A stretch of 64,000 nt of DNA, from assembly GCA_035498035.1 (NCBI GenBank), contig DATKAN010000026.1, positions 1 through 64,000 on the forward strand, in the 5' to 3' direction. Position 1 is the first letter of the stretch. Each line of letters opens with the position of its first letter. The notes below the pieces were generated by a model. That model saw only the letters and a program-made list of their open reading frames with translations. It did no database searches and was not told the DNA's origin. Shown here piece after piece: positions 34,568-41,729 of the stretch. The translations under genes were made by a program, and so were the position numbers. Source of the stretch: Nitrospiria bacterium (GTDB lineage: Bacteria > Nitrospirota > Nitrospiria > JACQBZ01).

Positions 34568-35512
34568 TCAAAGCGCCGGGGGATTTCCGGCTCGAAGGCT
34601 ATCGAGCGCTTTCTTGACGAACTCGGCGTCTTCCGTTCCGGGTGCGAGATTGTGGAAGGCATCGGTCCAGCTTCGGTCGGCTAAGGCGTATTGTTTGAGA
34701 CGCAGGAGAGCCACACCCTTATACCAAAGCAGCGCCGGATCCCTCGGCATCTTGACCAGGGCCGTTTCGAAGTGATCGAGGGCTTCCTGCGAACTTTTCC
34801 GATCGTCCGGAGACGACGTCTGGAGTTGGATGACCCCCAGAAAAAAATGCCCTTCGAAGTTGCCTTGGTCGAGCTCGACCACCTTGCTCCAGGCCTTCCT
34901 GGCGTCGTCAATTCGCTGCAAGGTCATGTAGGATCGCCCGGCCATGATCTGACCCTGAAGATCATTCGGGTTGTCCTTCAAGTGTTGCTCAAGCTTCGCA
35001 ACCATCTCGGCCGGATTCGGCATTCCCGAAGGGTTGGCTGGGCCTTCGGTTTCCGCAAACCTTCGCTGGGCCTCGAGGCCGATCCTGGACGTTATATATT
35101 CGTAAATCACCGTGGCACTTCCCACGACGATAAGAGTCAGCGCAATCGATCCGGCCCATTTCATCGGTCCGGAGGTTCGAGGGCCCGGTTTTAAATCCGG
35201 ACTTTTTGGCACGGGACGCTGTTTGGAAAACGAATCGAGTTTGTTTAGGATTTGGCCGAGCCGGTTTTCGTCGATCGCTTTGAGCCGTTGATGATCGGGA
35301 GAGTTCAGCCGGCCTTGGGCCAGATCGAGATCCAACTCGGCCAGCGAATTCAGGAGGGTCTGTTTCTCAATTTCAAGATCGATTCGTTCCTGGTCGAGGG
35401 ATGCCTCGAGACCCATGGGAATCGGGGCGCCGTTCTTATTCCATAAAGGATAGGCCAGGACGACGATGACTGCGAAGAGGATGAGGCCCGCTGTGAGGGT
35501 GAATAAAAGCAT
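34568..35512 (-). CDS. ccmI: Cytochrome c biogenesis factor CcmI, TPR type
   Basis: This 314-residue protein has an N-terminal helix (LLFTLTAGLILFAVIVVLAYPLW), a cytoplasmic leucine-zipper-like segment (DLEIEKQTLLNSLAELDLDLAQGRL) and a second helix near 118-138. A periplasmic TPR region follows at about 165-300 (PNDLQGQIMAGRSYMTL, AWSKVVELDQGNFEGHFFLGVI). This is the CcmI layout: the TPRs hold apocytochrome c and deliver it to CcmF/CcmH. It follows ccmH by 15 nt. Confidence 0.9.
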   Translation of the reverse strand: MLLFTLTAGLILFAVIVVLAYPLWNKNGAPIPMGLEASLDQERIDLEIEKQTLLNSLAELDLDLAQGRLNSPDHQRLKAIDENRLGQILNKLDSFSKQRPVPKSPDLKPGPRTSGPMKWAGSIALTLIVVGSATVIYEYITSRIGLEAQRRFAETEGPANPSGMPNPAEMVAKLEQHLKDNPNDLQGQIMAGRSYMTLQRIDDARKAWSKVVELDQGNFEGHFFLGVIQLQTSSPDDRKSSQEALDHFETALVKMPRDPALLWYKGVALLRLKQYALADRSWTDAFHNLAPGTEDAEFVKKALDSLRAGNPPAL

Positions 35513-35527
35513 GGGTGGGATTCCGGG

Positions 35528-36013
35528 TCAGTCTTCCCGGCTATGCAACTCCTTTTCGATGCGTTGGCGGAGGCGCTCATCGAGGGGAGGCGGGTCTTCG
35601 TGTTTTGCCGCGGCCGTCTGGGCGACCCAGCGGGACACGGTTCGGTAGAGAAGAATCCCGCCGGTGCCCAACAGGACAAAGGGGCCGGCCCACAGGACCC
35701 AGTTCAGTCCTCTTTTCCGCGGCGTCAGGAGGATATAGTCCCCGTAGCGGCTCAGGAAATAGGCCCGGACCTGATCGGGGGATTCTCCTTTGAGCAGTCT
35801 TTCCTTGATGAGATCGCGCATCTGTTGCGCCAGTTCGGCTTGGGATTCCCAGACGGATTCGTTTTGGCAGATCGTGCAGCGCAGGGTTTTAGCGATCTCG
35901 CGCACTTGAAGGTCGATCTGTTGTTCTTCGACCGTCTCCCCCCAGGCGGGAAGGGCAAGGCTCGAGACCATGAGAATCAAAGGGAGGACGGCGATGATCG
36001 GGGCTTTCTTCAT
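35528..36013 (-). CDS. ccmH: Cytochrome c maturation protein CcmH
   Basis: This 161-residue periplasmic thiol oxidoreductase is anchored by one C-terminal helix. It has a signal peptide (about 1-25) and the family motif LRCTICQNESVWES (C46/C49), DLIKERLLKGESPDQVRAYFLSRYGDYILL, then a helix at about 107-130 and a charged tail. It reduces apocytochrome cysteines before heme attachment. It overlaps ccmG by 4 bp in an ATGA junction. Confidence 0.96.
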   Translation of the reverse strand: MKKAPIIAVLPLILMVSSLALPAWGETVEEQQIDLQVREIAKTLRCTICQNESVWESQAELAQQMRDLIKERLLKGESPDQVRAYFLSRYGDYILLTPRKRGLNWVLWAGPFVLLGTGGILLYRTVSRWVAQTAAAKHEDPPPLDERLRQRIEKELHSRED

Positions 36014-36564
36014 GAACGGGAGATGGATCTTCCCTCCAGAAGAGGCTGAAGGATGTCGTCCGTCAAATGGGTATAGCCCGGACCCACCAGCGGGCCGACG
36101 TATTTATAGCGAATGACGCCCTGCCGGTCGATCACAAAGGTTTCCGGAACCCCGTAGACGCCGTAGTCGATCGAGATCGTTCCCTTCAGGTCCCGGACAT
36201 GGTCGAAGTTGCTGCCGTATTCCTGCAGGTATTTCTGGGCGTCTTCCAGGCGATCCTGATAATCGATGCCCAGCATCACGAAATCCGGATTCGGGCTGAA
36301 TCGCCGGTTGAGGGCCAGCAGATTTTCATGCTCCGTGCGGCATTCCAAACACCAGGAGGCCCAGAAGTTGATCAGGAGGACCTTGCCCTGGAAGCGGTTC
36401 GTGGACACGATTTCTCCCGTGCGGACTTCCGGGCCGGAAAACGTCACCGCCGGGGTGCCGATCAGGACGGTCGGGATGGACCGCGGGTCGCCCCAAAGTC
36501 CTTTATAGAAAAGGGCCAGGAGTCCCAGCACCGCCATCACCAGAATAAAATGCCAGATTTTCAT
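36010..36564 (-). CDS. ccmG: Thiol:disulfide interchange protein CcmG/DsbE
   Basis: This 184-residue protein has an N-terminal anchor (FILVMAVLGLLALFYKGLW) and a thioredoxin domain with FQGKVLLINFWASWCLEC (C72/C75), GIDYQDRLEDAQKYL and GVYGVPETFVIDRQG (cis-Pro). Its active site CLEC differs from the usual CxPC of the family, which may shift its redox potential. The start at 36564 overlaps the ccmF stop in an ATGA junction. The frame runs on upstream but inside ccmF, so the longer form is rejected. It passes electrons from CcdA to CcmH or apocytochrome. Confidence 0.94.
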   Translation of the reverse strand: MKIWHFILVMAVLGLLALFYKGLWGDPRSIPTVLIGTPAVTFSGPEVRTGEIVSTNRFQGKVLLINFWASWCLECRTEHENLLALNRRFSPNPDFVMLGIDYQDRLEDAQKYLQEYGSNFDHVRDLKGTISIDYGVYGVPETFVIDRQGVIRYKYVGPLVGPGYTHLTDDILQPLLEGRSISRS

Positions 36565-38513
36565 GCGGACGCCTTTGTCCTCGGTCTGAAAATATTCAAG
36601 ACGACGCCCAGGCCCATGATCCCTCCGCCGATCCAGACGAGGAGCACGAGCGGGTTGATGAGCGCCCGGACCGTCACGCTGTTGTCCGACGCCACCTCGG
36701 GCATCGTCAGAAAAATATGCCCCAAATGGATGGTGTAGAGAGCGGCCTCCGTTGTCGGGGTCTCGGATACGGGATAGAGTCGCTTCTGTGGTTTGAGGAC
36801 ACTCAGCAGTCGGTCTCCCTTCGACACCTCGAAGAGACCTTCCTGGGCGGTCCAATTGGCCCCGGAGACCTCATGCAGTCCGACCATCTTGATGGAGTAG
36901 TTTTCTAACTGGATGACGTCGCCGATCCGCATCGAAACCACCTTCTCAACCTGGTAAACGGTGGAGGCGATGATCCCGACCACCATGATCAGTACCCCCA
37001 GATGGGTGACGAGTCCGGCGGAGCGTCTTTGATTATTCGTGAAACCCCGATAAAAACCGATCAGGTAATTGGTCTCATGACGCCGGGCCCAGAGGGCCGA
37101 GACCTTCCCAAAATCCACGAAAATCGTCGTGGCGACAAACGTGACGACCAAGGCGCCCGCCATGCCGAAAACCGTTCGGATCCCGATCAGCCATGCGAGG
37201 ACGGCCGCTGCGACGGCGAGGAGTGCGGCGGGCATAAAATTCCTTTTCAGATTGTCCAACGAGGCCTTTCGCCACGCGATGGTGGGGCCGATCCCCATCA
37301 TCAGCAGGAGACCGAGGGCCACCGGCATAAAGACGGCGTTGTAATAGGGGGGGCCGACGCTGACCTTGGCCGTCTTGAGGGTCTCGACCAGGAGCGGGTA
37401 GAGGGTTCCCAAGAAAACCGTCGCCGCGGCGACCAGAAAGAAAAGGTTGTTAAAAAGGAAGACGGACTCTTTGGAAACAATCGAGTCCATTTCGATCTGG
37501 CTCCGGAGCTTCCCCGAACGGACGATGAGGGTTCCGAACCCCAACGCGAGCATCAAGGCCAGGAACACCAGGATGTACAGCCCTCGTCCCGGATCGGTCG
37601 CGAAGGTATGAACCGAAGAGAGGACGCCGCTCCGGACCAGAAAGGTTCCGATCAGCGAGAGCGAAAAGGTTACAATGATCAGAAAGAGGTTCCAGACCTT
37701 GAACATCTTTCTTTTCTCCTGGACCATCACGGAATGGAGAAATGCGGTGCCGACCAGCCAGGGCATGAAGGAGGCGTTCTCCACCGGGTCCCAGCCCCAA
37801 TACCCGCCCCACCCCAACTCGTAATACGCCCAATACCCGCCCATGAGGATGCCCGTCGTCAGTGAAATCCAGGCAAAGAGCGTCCACCGTTGCGTGACCT
37901 TGATCCATTCCTCGCCCAGCCGCCCGGAGAAAAGGGCCGACATGGCAAAGGCAAAGGGGATCGAAAAGCCGACGTAGCCGAGGTACAGCATCGGCGGGTG
38001 AACGACCATCGCCGGATCCTGAAGGAGCGGGTTGAGGTCCCGGCCGTCCGGAGGGACGGGGTATAGACGTTCAAAAGGGTTCGACAGAAAAACGATCATG
38101 GCCAGGAACCCGAACATGATCAAGGATTGGATCGATAAAAGATAGGGCATGACGACGGGTTGGGTTCTCCAGTGCAGCCAGACCACGAGGGTACTGTAGG
38201 CCGTCAGGATCCAGACCCAGAGCATCAGGGAGCCTTCGTGACCCCCCCAAAGTCCGGCCACTTTGTAGAAAACCGGGAGCTTGCTGTTGGAAGTTTCCAT
38301 CACGTATTTCACGGAATAGTCATTCGTCAGAAAGGAATAGATCAAGGCCGCCATGCCGATGGAGACCAGGAAAAAATTCAGGGTCACGGCCTGACGGGCG
38401 ACCCGAACCAGTTCGGGACGGGCGGTTTTCAATCCCACGATCGGACTGACCATGGCGAGGACCGAAAGAACCAAGGCCAGAACGACGCAGAAATGTCCGA
38501 TTTCAATAAACAT
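36561..38513 (-). CDS. ccmF: Cytochrome c heme lyase subunit CcmF
   Basis: This 650-residue polytopic membrane protein of about 15 helices is the heme-attaching synthetase of System I. It has LWGGHEGSLMLWVWIL, PPMLYLGYVGFSIPFA, the WWD domain WGGYWGWDPVENASFMPWL near residue 240, LHSVMVQEKR and FLVRSGVLSSVHTFATDP with conserved histidines. A soluble C-terminal region lies at about 555-610. The length is typical. It follows ccmE by 24 nt and overlaps ccmG by 4 bp. Confidence 0.97.
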   Translation of the reverse strand: MFIEIGHFCVVLALVLSVLAMVSPIVGLKTARPELVRVARQAVTLNFFLVSIGMAALIYSFLTNDYSVKYVMETSNSKLPVFYKVAGLWGGHEGSLMLWVWILTAYSTLVVWLHWRTQPVVMPYLLSIQSLIMFGFLAMIVFLSNPFERLYPVPPDGRDLNPLLQDPAMVVHPPMLYLGYVGFSIPFAFAMSALFSGRLGEEWIKVTQRWTLFAWISLTTGILMGGYWAYYELGWGGYWGWDPVENASFMPWLVGTAFLHSVMVQEKRKMFKVWNLFLIIVTFSLSLIGTFLVRSGVLSSVHTFATDPGRGLYILVFLALMLALGFGTLIVRSGKLRSQIEMDSIVSKESVFLFNNLFFLVAAATVFLGTLYPLLVETLKTAKVSVGPPYYNAVFMPVALGLLLMMGIGPTIAWRKASLDNLKRNFMPAALLAVAAAVLAWLIGIRTVFGMAGALVVTFVATTIFVDFGKVSALWARRHETNYLIGFYRGFTNNQRRSAGLVTHLGVLIMVVGIIASTVYQVEKVVSMRIGDVIQLENYSIKMVGLHEVSGANWTAQEGLFEVSKGDRLLSVLKPQKRLYPVSETPTTEAALYTIHLGHIFLTMPEVASDNSVTVRALINPLVLLVWIGGGIMGLGVVLNIFRPRTKASA

Positions 38514-38537
38514 CCAAATTTCTTTCCGGCGGATTTT

Positions 38538-38996
38538 TTATTGTTGTAGGGTTTTCAGAAGATCCTTCTTGGGAAGCTGCACGCCGGCGCGTTTCATCTC
38601 AATGGGCATGTAATCCTCGGAGTGTTTGGCCATGATCAGATTGGAGTGAAACTGTTTTTGGGAATCCCAGTATCCTTCGACGACCGCCCCCTTGCCTTCC
38701 TTGAAGAGATCGGGCGGTATTCCCTCGAACACGACCGGGATGGTGGCCGCACCGTCCGTTAATGTGAAACTCAGCTTCAGCGTATTGGGAACGACCTGGA
38801 GACTTCCTTTTACGACCATCCCTCCCACCCGGATCTTCTTGCCGTAGTAGGCCGGCGAAAAGGAAACCACTTCGGACGGAGTGAAAAAGTAGACTAAGTT
38901 TTGCCCGAACTGGCCCAATCCCAGATACATCAACCCTCCCGCGATCACGATCAGGCTGAAGATTAAACCGACTTTTTTGCCCTTACTCAAATTCAC
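38538..38996 (-). CDS. ccmE: Heme chaperone CcmE
   Basis: This 152-residue protein has an N-terminal anchor (KKVGLIFSLIVIAGGLMYLGL) and an OB-fold domain at about 40-120 (KIRVGGMVVKGSLQV, DGAATIPVVFEGIPPDLFKEGKGAVVEGYW). The heme-binding motif is IMAKHSEDYMP, with the covalent His near residue 125 and the following Tyr. It carries heme from CcmC to CcmF. The first 14 bp overlap the upstream OB-fold/CcmD-like gene. Confidence 0.95.
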   Translation of the reverse strand: MNLSKGKKVGLIFSLIVIAGGLMYLGLGQFGQNLVYFFTPSEVVSFSPAYYGKKIRVGGMVVKGSLQVVPNTLKLSFTLTDGAATIPVVFEGIPPDLFKEGKGAVVEGYWDSQKQFHSNLIMAKHSEDYMPIEMKRAGVQLPKKDLLKTLQQ

Positions 38997-39480
38997 CGAC
39001 CTCGGGTTCGTAAAGCTTGGACCGCTTGATTTCAGTATACAACAACCGAACTCGTCGTTCCATCATAAAAAGAAACAGGGCCAGCGGGATCATGACGAGA
39101 TACGCCGCGATAATAAATCCGTAGTTCGGGATGAGGGCCAGGTCCTGCGCCAGAAAGCTTTGCGAGGCGGCATCCCAGCCGCCGATCACGACAAGCGTCT
39201 TGAGTTCCCGAAGACTGTCCGTGTCTTTTCCTTGGTAGACGACCGGAATCCGCTGTCCGTCTTCGACGAGGGAAAACAGCATTTGGGAGGTGAGGGGATC
39301 CTTCCGAAGGCTTCCGGCTTCCACCATGCCCAGCATGCGAACCGGGCCGGCCAAATGATTTTTCAGGACCTGCTCCGGGCTCAGGGGCCGCACGTCGCGG
39401 TTATAGCGGTGTGCGCCGATGGCGGCAATCCAAAACCCGACCAGAATCAATACTCCCCAGCGGATATAAAATCCTTTCAT
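38983..39480 (-). CDS. CcmE-like OB-fold protein without heme His, joined to a CcmD-like C-terminus
   Basis: This is a 165-residue protein with an N-terminal helix (WGVLILVGFWIAAIGAH). A domain at about 35-115 parallels CcmE (GPVRMLGMVEAGSLRKD, LFSLVEDGQRIPVVYQGK). A C-terminal helix with basic tail (NYGFIIAAYLVMIPLALFLF, RRVRLLYTEIKR) looks like CcmD. At the place of the CcmE heme motif it reads LALIPNYG, so the covalent His is absent. No separate ccmD gene is seen between ccmC and ccmE. I infer that it fuses CcmD function to a heme-free CcmE-like domain that docks onto CcmC or CcmE. It follows ccmC by 10 nt and overlaps ccmE by 14 bp. Confidence 0.75.
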   Translation of the reverse strand: MKGFYIRWGVLILVGFWIAAIGAHRYNRDVRPLSPEQVLKNHLAGPVRMLGMVEAGSLRKDPLTSQMLFSLVEDGQRIPVVYQGKDTDSLRELKTLVVIGGWDAASQSFLAQDLALIPNYGFIIAAYLVMIPLALFLFMMERRVRLLYTEIKRSKLYEPEVGEFE

Positions 39481-39490
39481 CGTCCCGAGC

Positions 39491-40189
39491 TCATAGACGA
39501 ACCTCTCCCAACAGGCGCCCCTTTTTGGCTTCCAGGAGCTGCTTGAGGTAGAGCATCTGGGTGCGGACTCCCACCATGTAGGTGAACAGCAGGTAAAAGC
39601 CCACCGACATGAAGATCAGCGGATAGAGCATAACGCCGGCGATCGCGATTCCGCGCTGGGAGATCGAAAGCGGCTGGTGCAGGGTGCGCCACCACTCCAC
39701 CGAGAAATGAACAATCGGGAGATCAACGGCGCCAACAATCGCCAGGATGGCGGCGTAGCGCGCCTCCCGTTCCTTGTCCTCGATGAACGTTCGAAGCATG
39801 AGATAACCGATCAGGATCAACAATAAAATGGTGAATGAAACCAGGCGCGCATCCCAGGTCCACCAGGTGTTCCAAGTCGGTTTGCCCCAAACCGATCCGG
39901 TAAAGAGGGCCCCGGACGTAAAAAAGACGCCGATGCCCGCAGTGGCATGCGCCAGGTTGTCGATCAGCGGATCCCGTTTCCAGAGATACCACAAACTGGC
40001 CGCCGTCAGGACGGCATAGGCCGTCATGGACGTGCTGGCGAAAGGAACATGGACGTACATGATCCGGACGACCTCGCCCTGATAGGAATCGGGAGGGGAG
40101 GCCACCAGGCCAAAATAAAGCCCGATCGCGATGCAGATTCCTCCTGCGGTTCCTATCCAGCCTTCAAACCTTCGGATCCATCGAATCAT
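39491..40189 (-). CDS. ccmC: Heme handling protein CcmC
   Basis: This 232-residue membrane protein of six helices has the WWD signature WGKPTWNTWWTWDARL at about 102-117. The flanking histidines are in MYVHVPFAS and VDLPIVHFSVEWWRTLHQ. It transfers heme to CcmE with CcmD. The ATG lies directly against the dispersed repeat at 40195-40303 and has no AGGAGG, so the repeat forms most of its upstream region. Confidence 0.96.
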   Translation of the reverse strand: MIRWIRRFEGWIGTAGGICIAIGLYFGLVASPPDSYQGEVVRIMYVHVPFASTSMTAYAVLTAASLWYLWKRDPLIDNLAHATAGIGVFFTSGALFTGSVWGKPTWNTWWTWDARLVSFTILLLILIGYLMLRTFIEDKEREARYAAILAIVGAVDLPIVHFSVEWWRTLHQPLSISQRGIAIAGVMLYPLIFMSVGFYLLFTYMVGVRTQMLYLKQLLEAKKGRLLGEVRL

Positions 40190-40194
40190 TTTTA

Positions 40195-40303
40195 TAGGGG
40201 CTCGCGTCGCCCCCTCCCTTGGCGGAGCCAGAGGGAGCGATTCGACTGAACTCGTCGAAGCTCTCCCCCTCTCGCTCGCGTTGCTCGCTGAATGTTAAAC
40301 GAC
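40195..40303 (-). repeat. Dispersed intergenic repeat, copy A (ccmB/ccmC gap)
   Basis: The minus strand reads from GCGAGCAACGCGAGCGAGAG and a GGGGGAG core to GGCGACGCGAGCCCCTATA. The same ends recur at 50154-50276 and 54842-54910. The inner part is variable and contains a GGCTCCGCC segment. It fills the space between the ccmB stop and the ccmC start. No open frame or T run is present. Confidence 0.75.
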
Positions 40304-40317
40304 GCAGTCCGATCGGA

Positions 40318-40995
40318 TTAATGATCCAAGATAAATTCAAACACCCAGAAGGAAACGATCGTAAAAATGACGTCAAAGATGATCAACAACTCGATCCATG
40401 GACGGTAGAACATGACCGGTTGTCCCTGCAGGACGCCCCCCGTGGCCTCCACCGCCCCGATGATGACCGGGACGATCAACGGCAGAAGCAGGATCGGGAG
40501 CATCACTTCCCGGGCTCGGATCTGGACCGTCATCGCCGAAAAAAGCGTGCCGACCGCCGAGACCCCCAAGGTCCCGGCCACTAATATTAACATAATGAGC
40601 GGAATCTTTTCAAAGATATCCAGGTTGAAAAAGATCACGAACAACGGAAATAATATCGCCTCGACCACCAGCATGAACAGCAGATTGCTCACCAGCTTCC
40701 CCAGGTAGATGGCCCCCCGCGGGATCGGGTTCATCTGGAGGTTCTCGAGGCAGTCGTTCTGCAGCTCCGCCGTGAAGGATTTTCCGAGGCCGATGATCCC
40801 CGTGAAGATAAAGGCCACCCACATGATTCCCGGCATCAATTCCTGGGCGGTTTTCTGGTCCATGGAGAAGCTGAAACTGAAGATGAGAATGACGATGAGC
40901 GCGAAGAAGAACATCGAGGAGATGTTCTCCCGGCTTCGCATCTCGCTGAGCAGATCTTTCCAGGCGAGCCATCGGATCACGTTAAAAAAGTTCAT
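40318..40995 (-). CDS. ccmB: Heme exporter membrane subunit CcmB
   Basis: This 225-residue protein of six helices is the permease of the CcmAB ABC transporter, which uses ATP to release holo-CcmE from CcmCD. It starts with RWLAWKDLLSEMRSRENISSMFFFALIVILIF, has the FTAELQNDCLENLQMNPIPRGAIYLGKL cytoplasmic segment typical of CcmB, and ends in hydrophobic helices. The first 14 bp overlap ccmA. Confidence 0.95.
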   Translation of the reverse strand: MNFFNVIRWLAWKDLLSEMRSRENISSMFFFALIVILIFSFSFSMDQKTAQELMPGIMWVAFIFTGIIGLGKSFTAELQNDCLENLQMNPIPRGAIYLGKLVSNLLFMLVVEAILFPLFVIFFNLDIFEKIPLIMLILVAGTLGVSAVGTLFSAMTVQIRAREVMLPILLLPLIVPVIIGAVEATGGVLQGQPVMFYRPWIELLIIFDVIFTIVSFWVFEFILDH

Positions 40996-41659
40996 GAGCG
41001 GCGACCAGATCCTTCACGGCGATTTCGCGCAGCACTCCCTGATGCAGCACACCGGCTTTCCCGGCCACCTCGGCCGAGTGGACGCGGTTGTGGGAGGTCA
41101 TGAGGACTGCCGCCCCCTGCTCGAGATTCTCCCGAATGAAGTGGTTCATCATCGTGATGCCCCGCTCATCCAGGGAAGAATAAGGCTCGTCCATCAGAAG
41201 CACTTTGGGACGGATCAGCATCGCCTTGGCGATCGAGAGCCGCTTTTTCATTCCTTCGGAAAAGTAGCGGATCTTGAAATCCGCGAAGGCTCCGATCCCG
41301 ACACGATCCAACGCCACCTTGATTTCGCGGGCGGTAGGGGACAGGCCGCGAAGACCCACGGCGAAGCGGATGTTTTCCACGGCGTCCAGCTCGTTGTACA
41401 GATACGATCCGTGCGCGATCATCAACAGAATCGCACGGACCTTATTTCGGTCCCGGATACCGTCAAAGCCCAGCAGCTCAAAGCGGCCCGAGGAAGGTTT
41501 CTGGAGCGTGGCCAGAACCTTTAACAGAGTGGTCTTGCCGGCACCGTTCGGGCCGAACAACGCGTAGCATTCCCCCGAAGCCACTTCAAAGGAAACGTCC
41601 TTCAAGACCTGGTAATGACGGTACGATTGGCTTAGCTGTAATCCTCGGATGGCAGACAT
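40982..41659 (-). CDS. ccmA: Heme exporter ATP-binding subunit CcmA
   Basis: This 225-residue ABC ATPase has Walker A GPNGAGKTTLLKVLATL, a Q loop, the signature FSEGMKKRLSIAKAML, Walker B VLLMDEPYSSLD and the switch His in MTSHNR. The serine-poor signature (SEGMKKR) is usual for CcmA. It heads the ccm operon, about 30 nt after a promoter at 41696-41725. Confidence 0.94.
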   Translation of the reverse strand: MSAIRGLQLSQSYRHYQVLKDVSFEVASGECYALFGPNGAGKTTLLKVLATLQKPSSGRFELLGFDGIRDRNKVRAILLMIAHGSYLYNELDAVENIRFAVGLRGLSPTAREIKVALDRVGIGAFADFKIRYFSEGMKKRLSIAKAMLIRPKVLLMDEPYSSLDERGITMMNHFIRENLEQGAAVLMTSHNRVHSAEVAGKAGVLHQGVLREIAVKDLVAAHELF

Positions 41660-41695
41660 GCCTGGTTTATCTCATCGGCGGAAATCGAAACTACA

Positions 41696-41725
41696 AAAAT
41701 ACTTCAATTGCGGAGGGTTTGTCAA
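41696..41725 (-). promoter_or_regulatory. Promoter of the ccm operon
   Basis: On the minus strand TTGACA (41720-41725) and TATTTT (41696-41701) are 18 nt apart, about 37 nt ahead of the ccmA ATG. The perfect -35 box follows the stop codon of the AsmA-like gene at once. Confidence 0.6.
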
Positions 41726-41729
41726 CCCT

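Noticed and set aside
36565-36855. Upstream extension of ccmG
   Set aside because: The extension lies wholly inside the ccmF coding region. The ATGA junction at 36561-36564 and the membrane anchor right after that ATG mark the true start.
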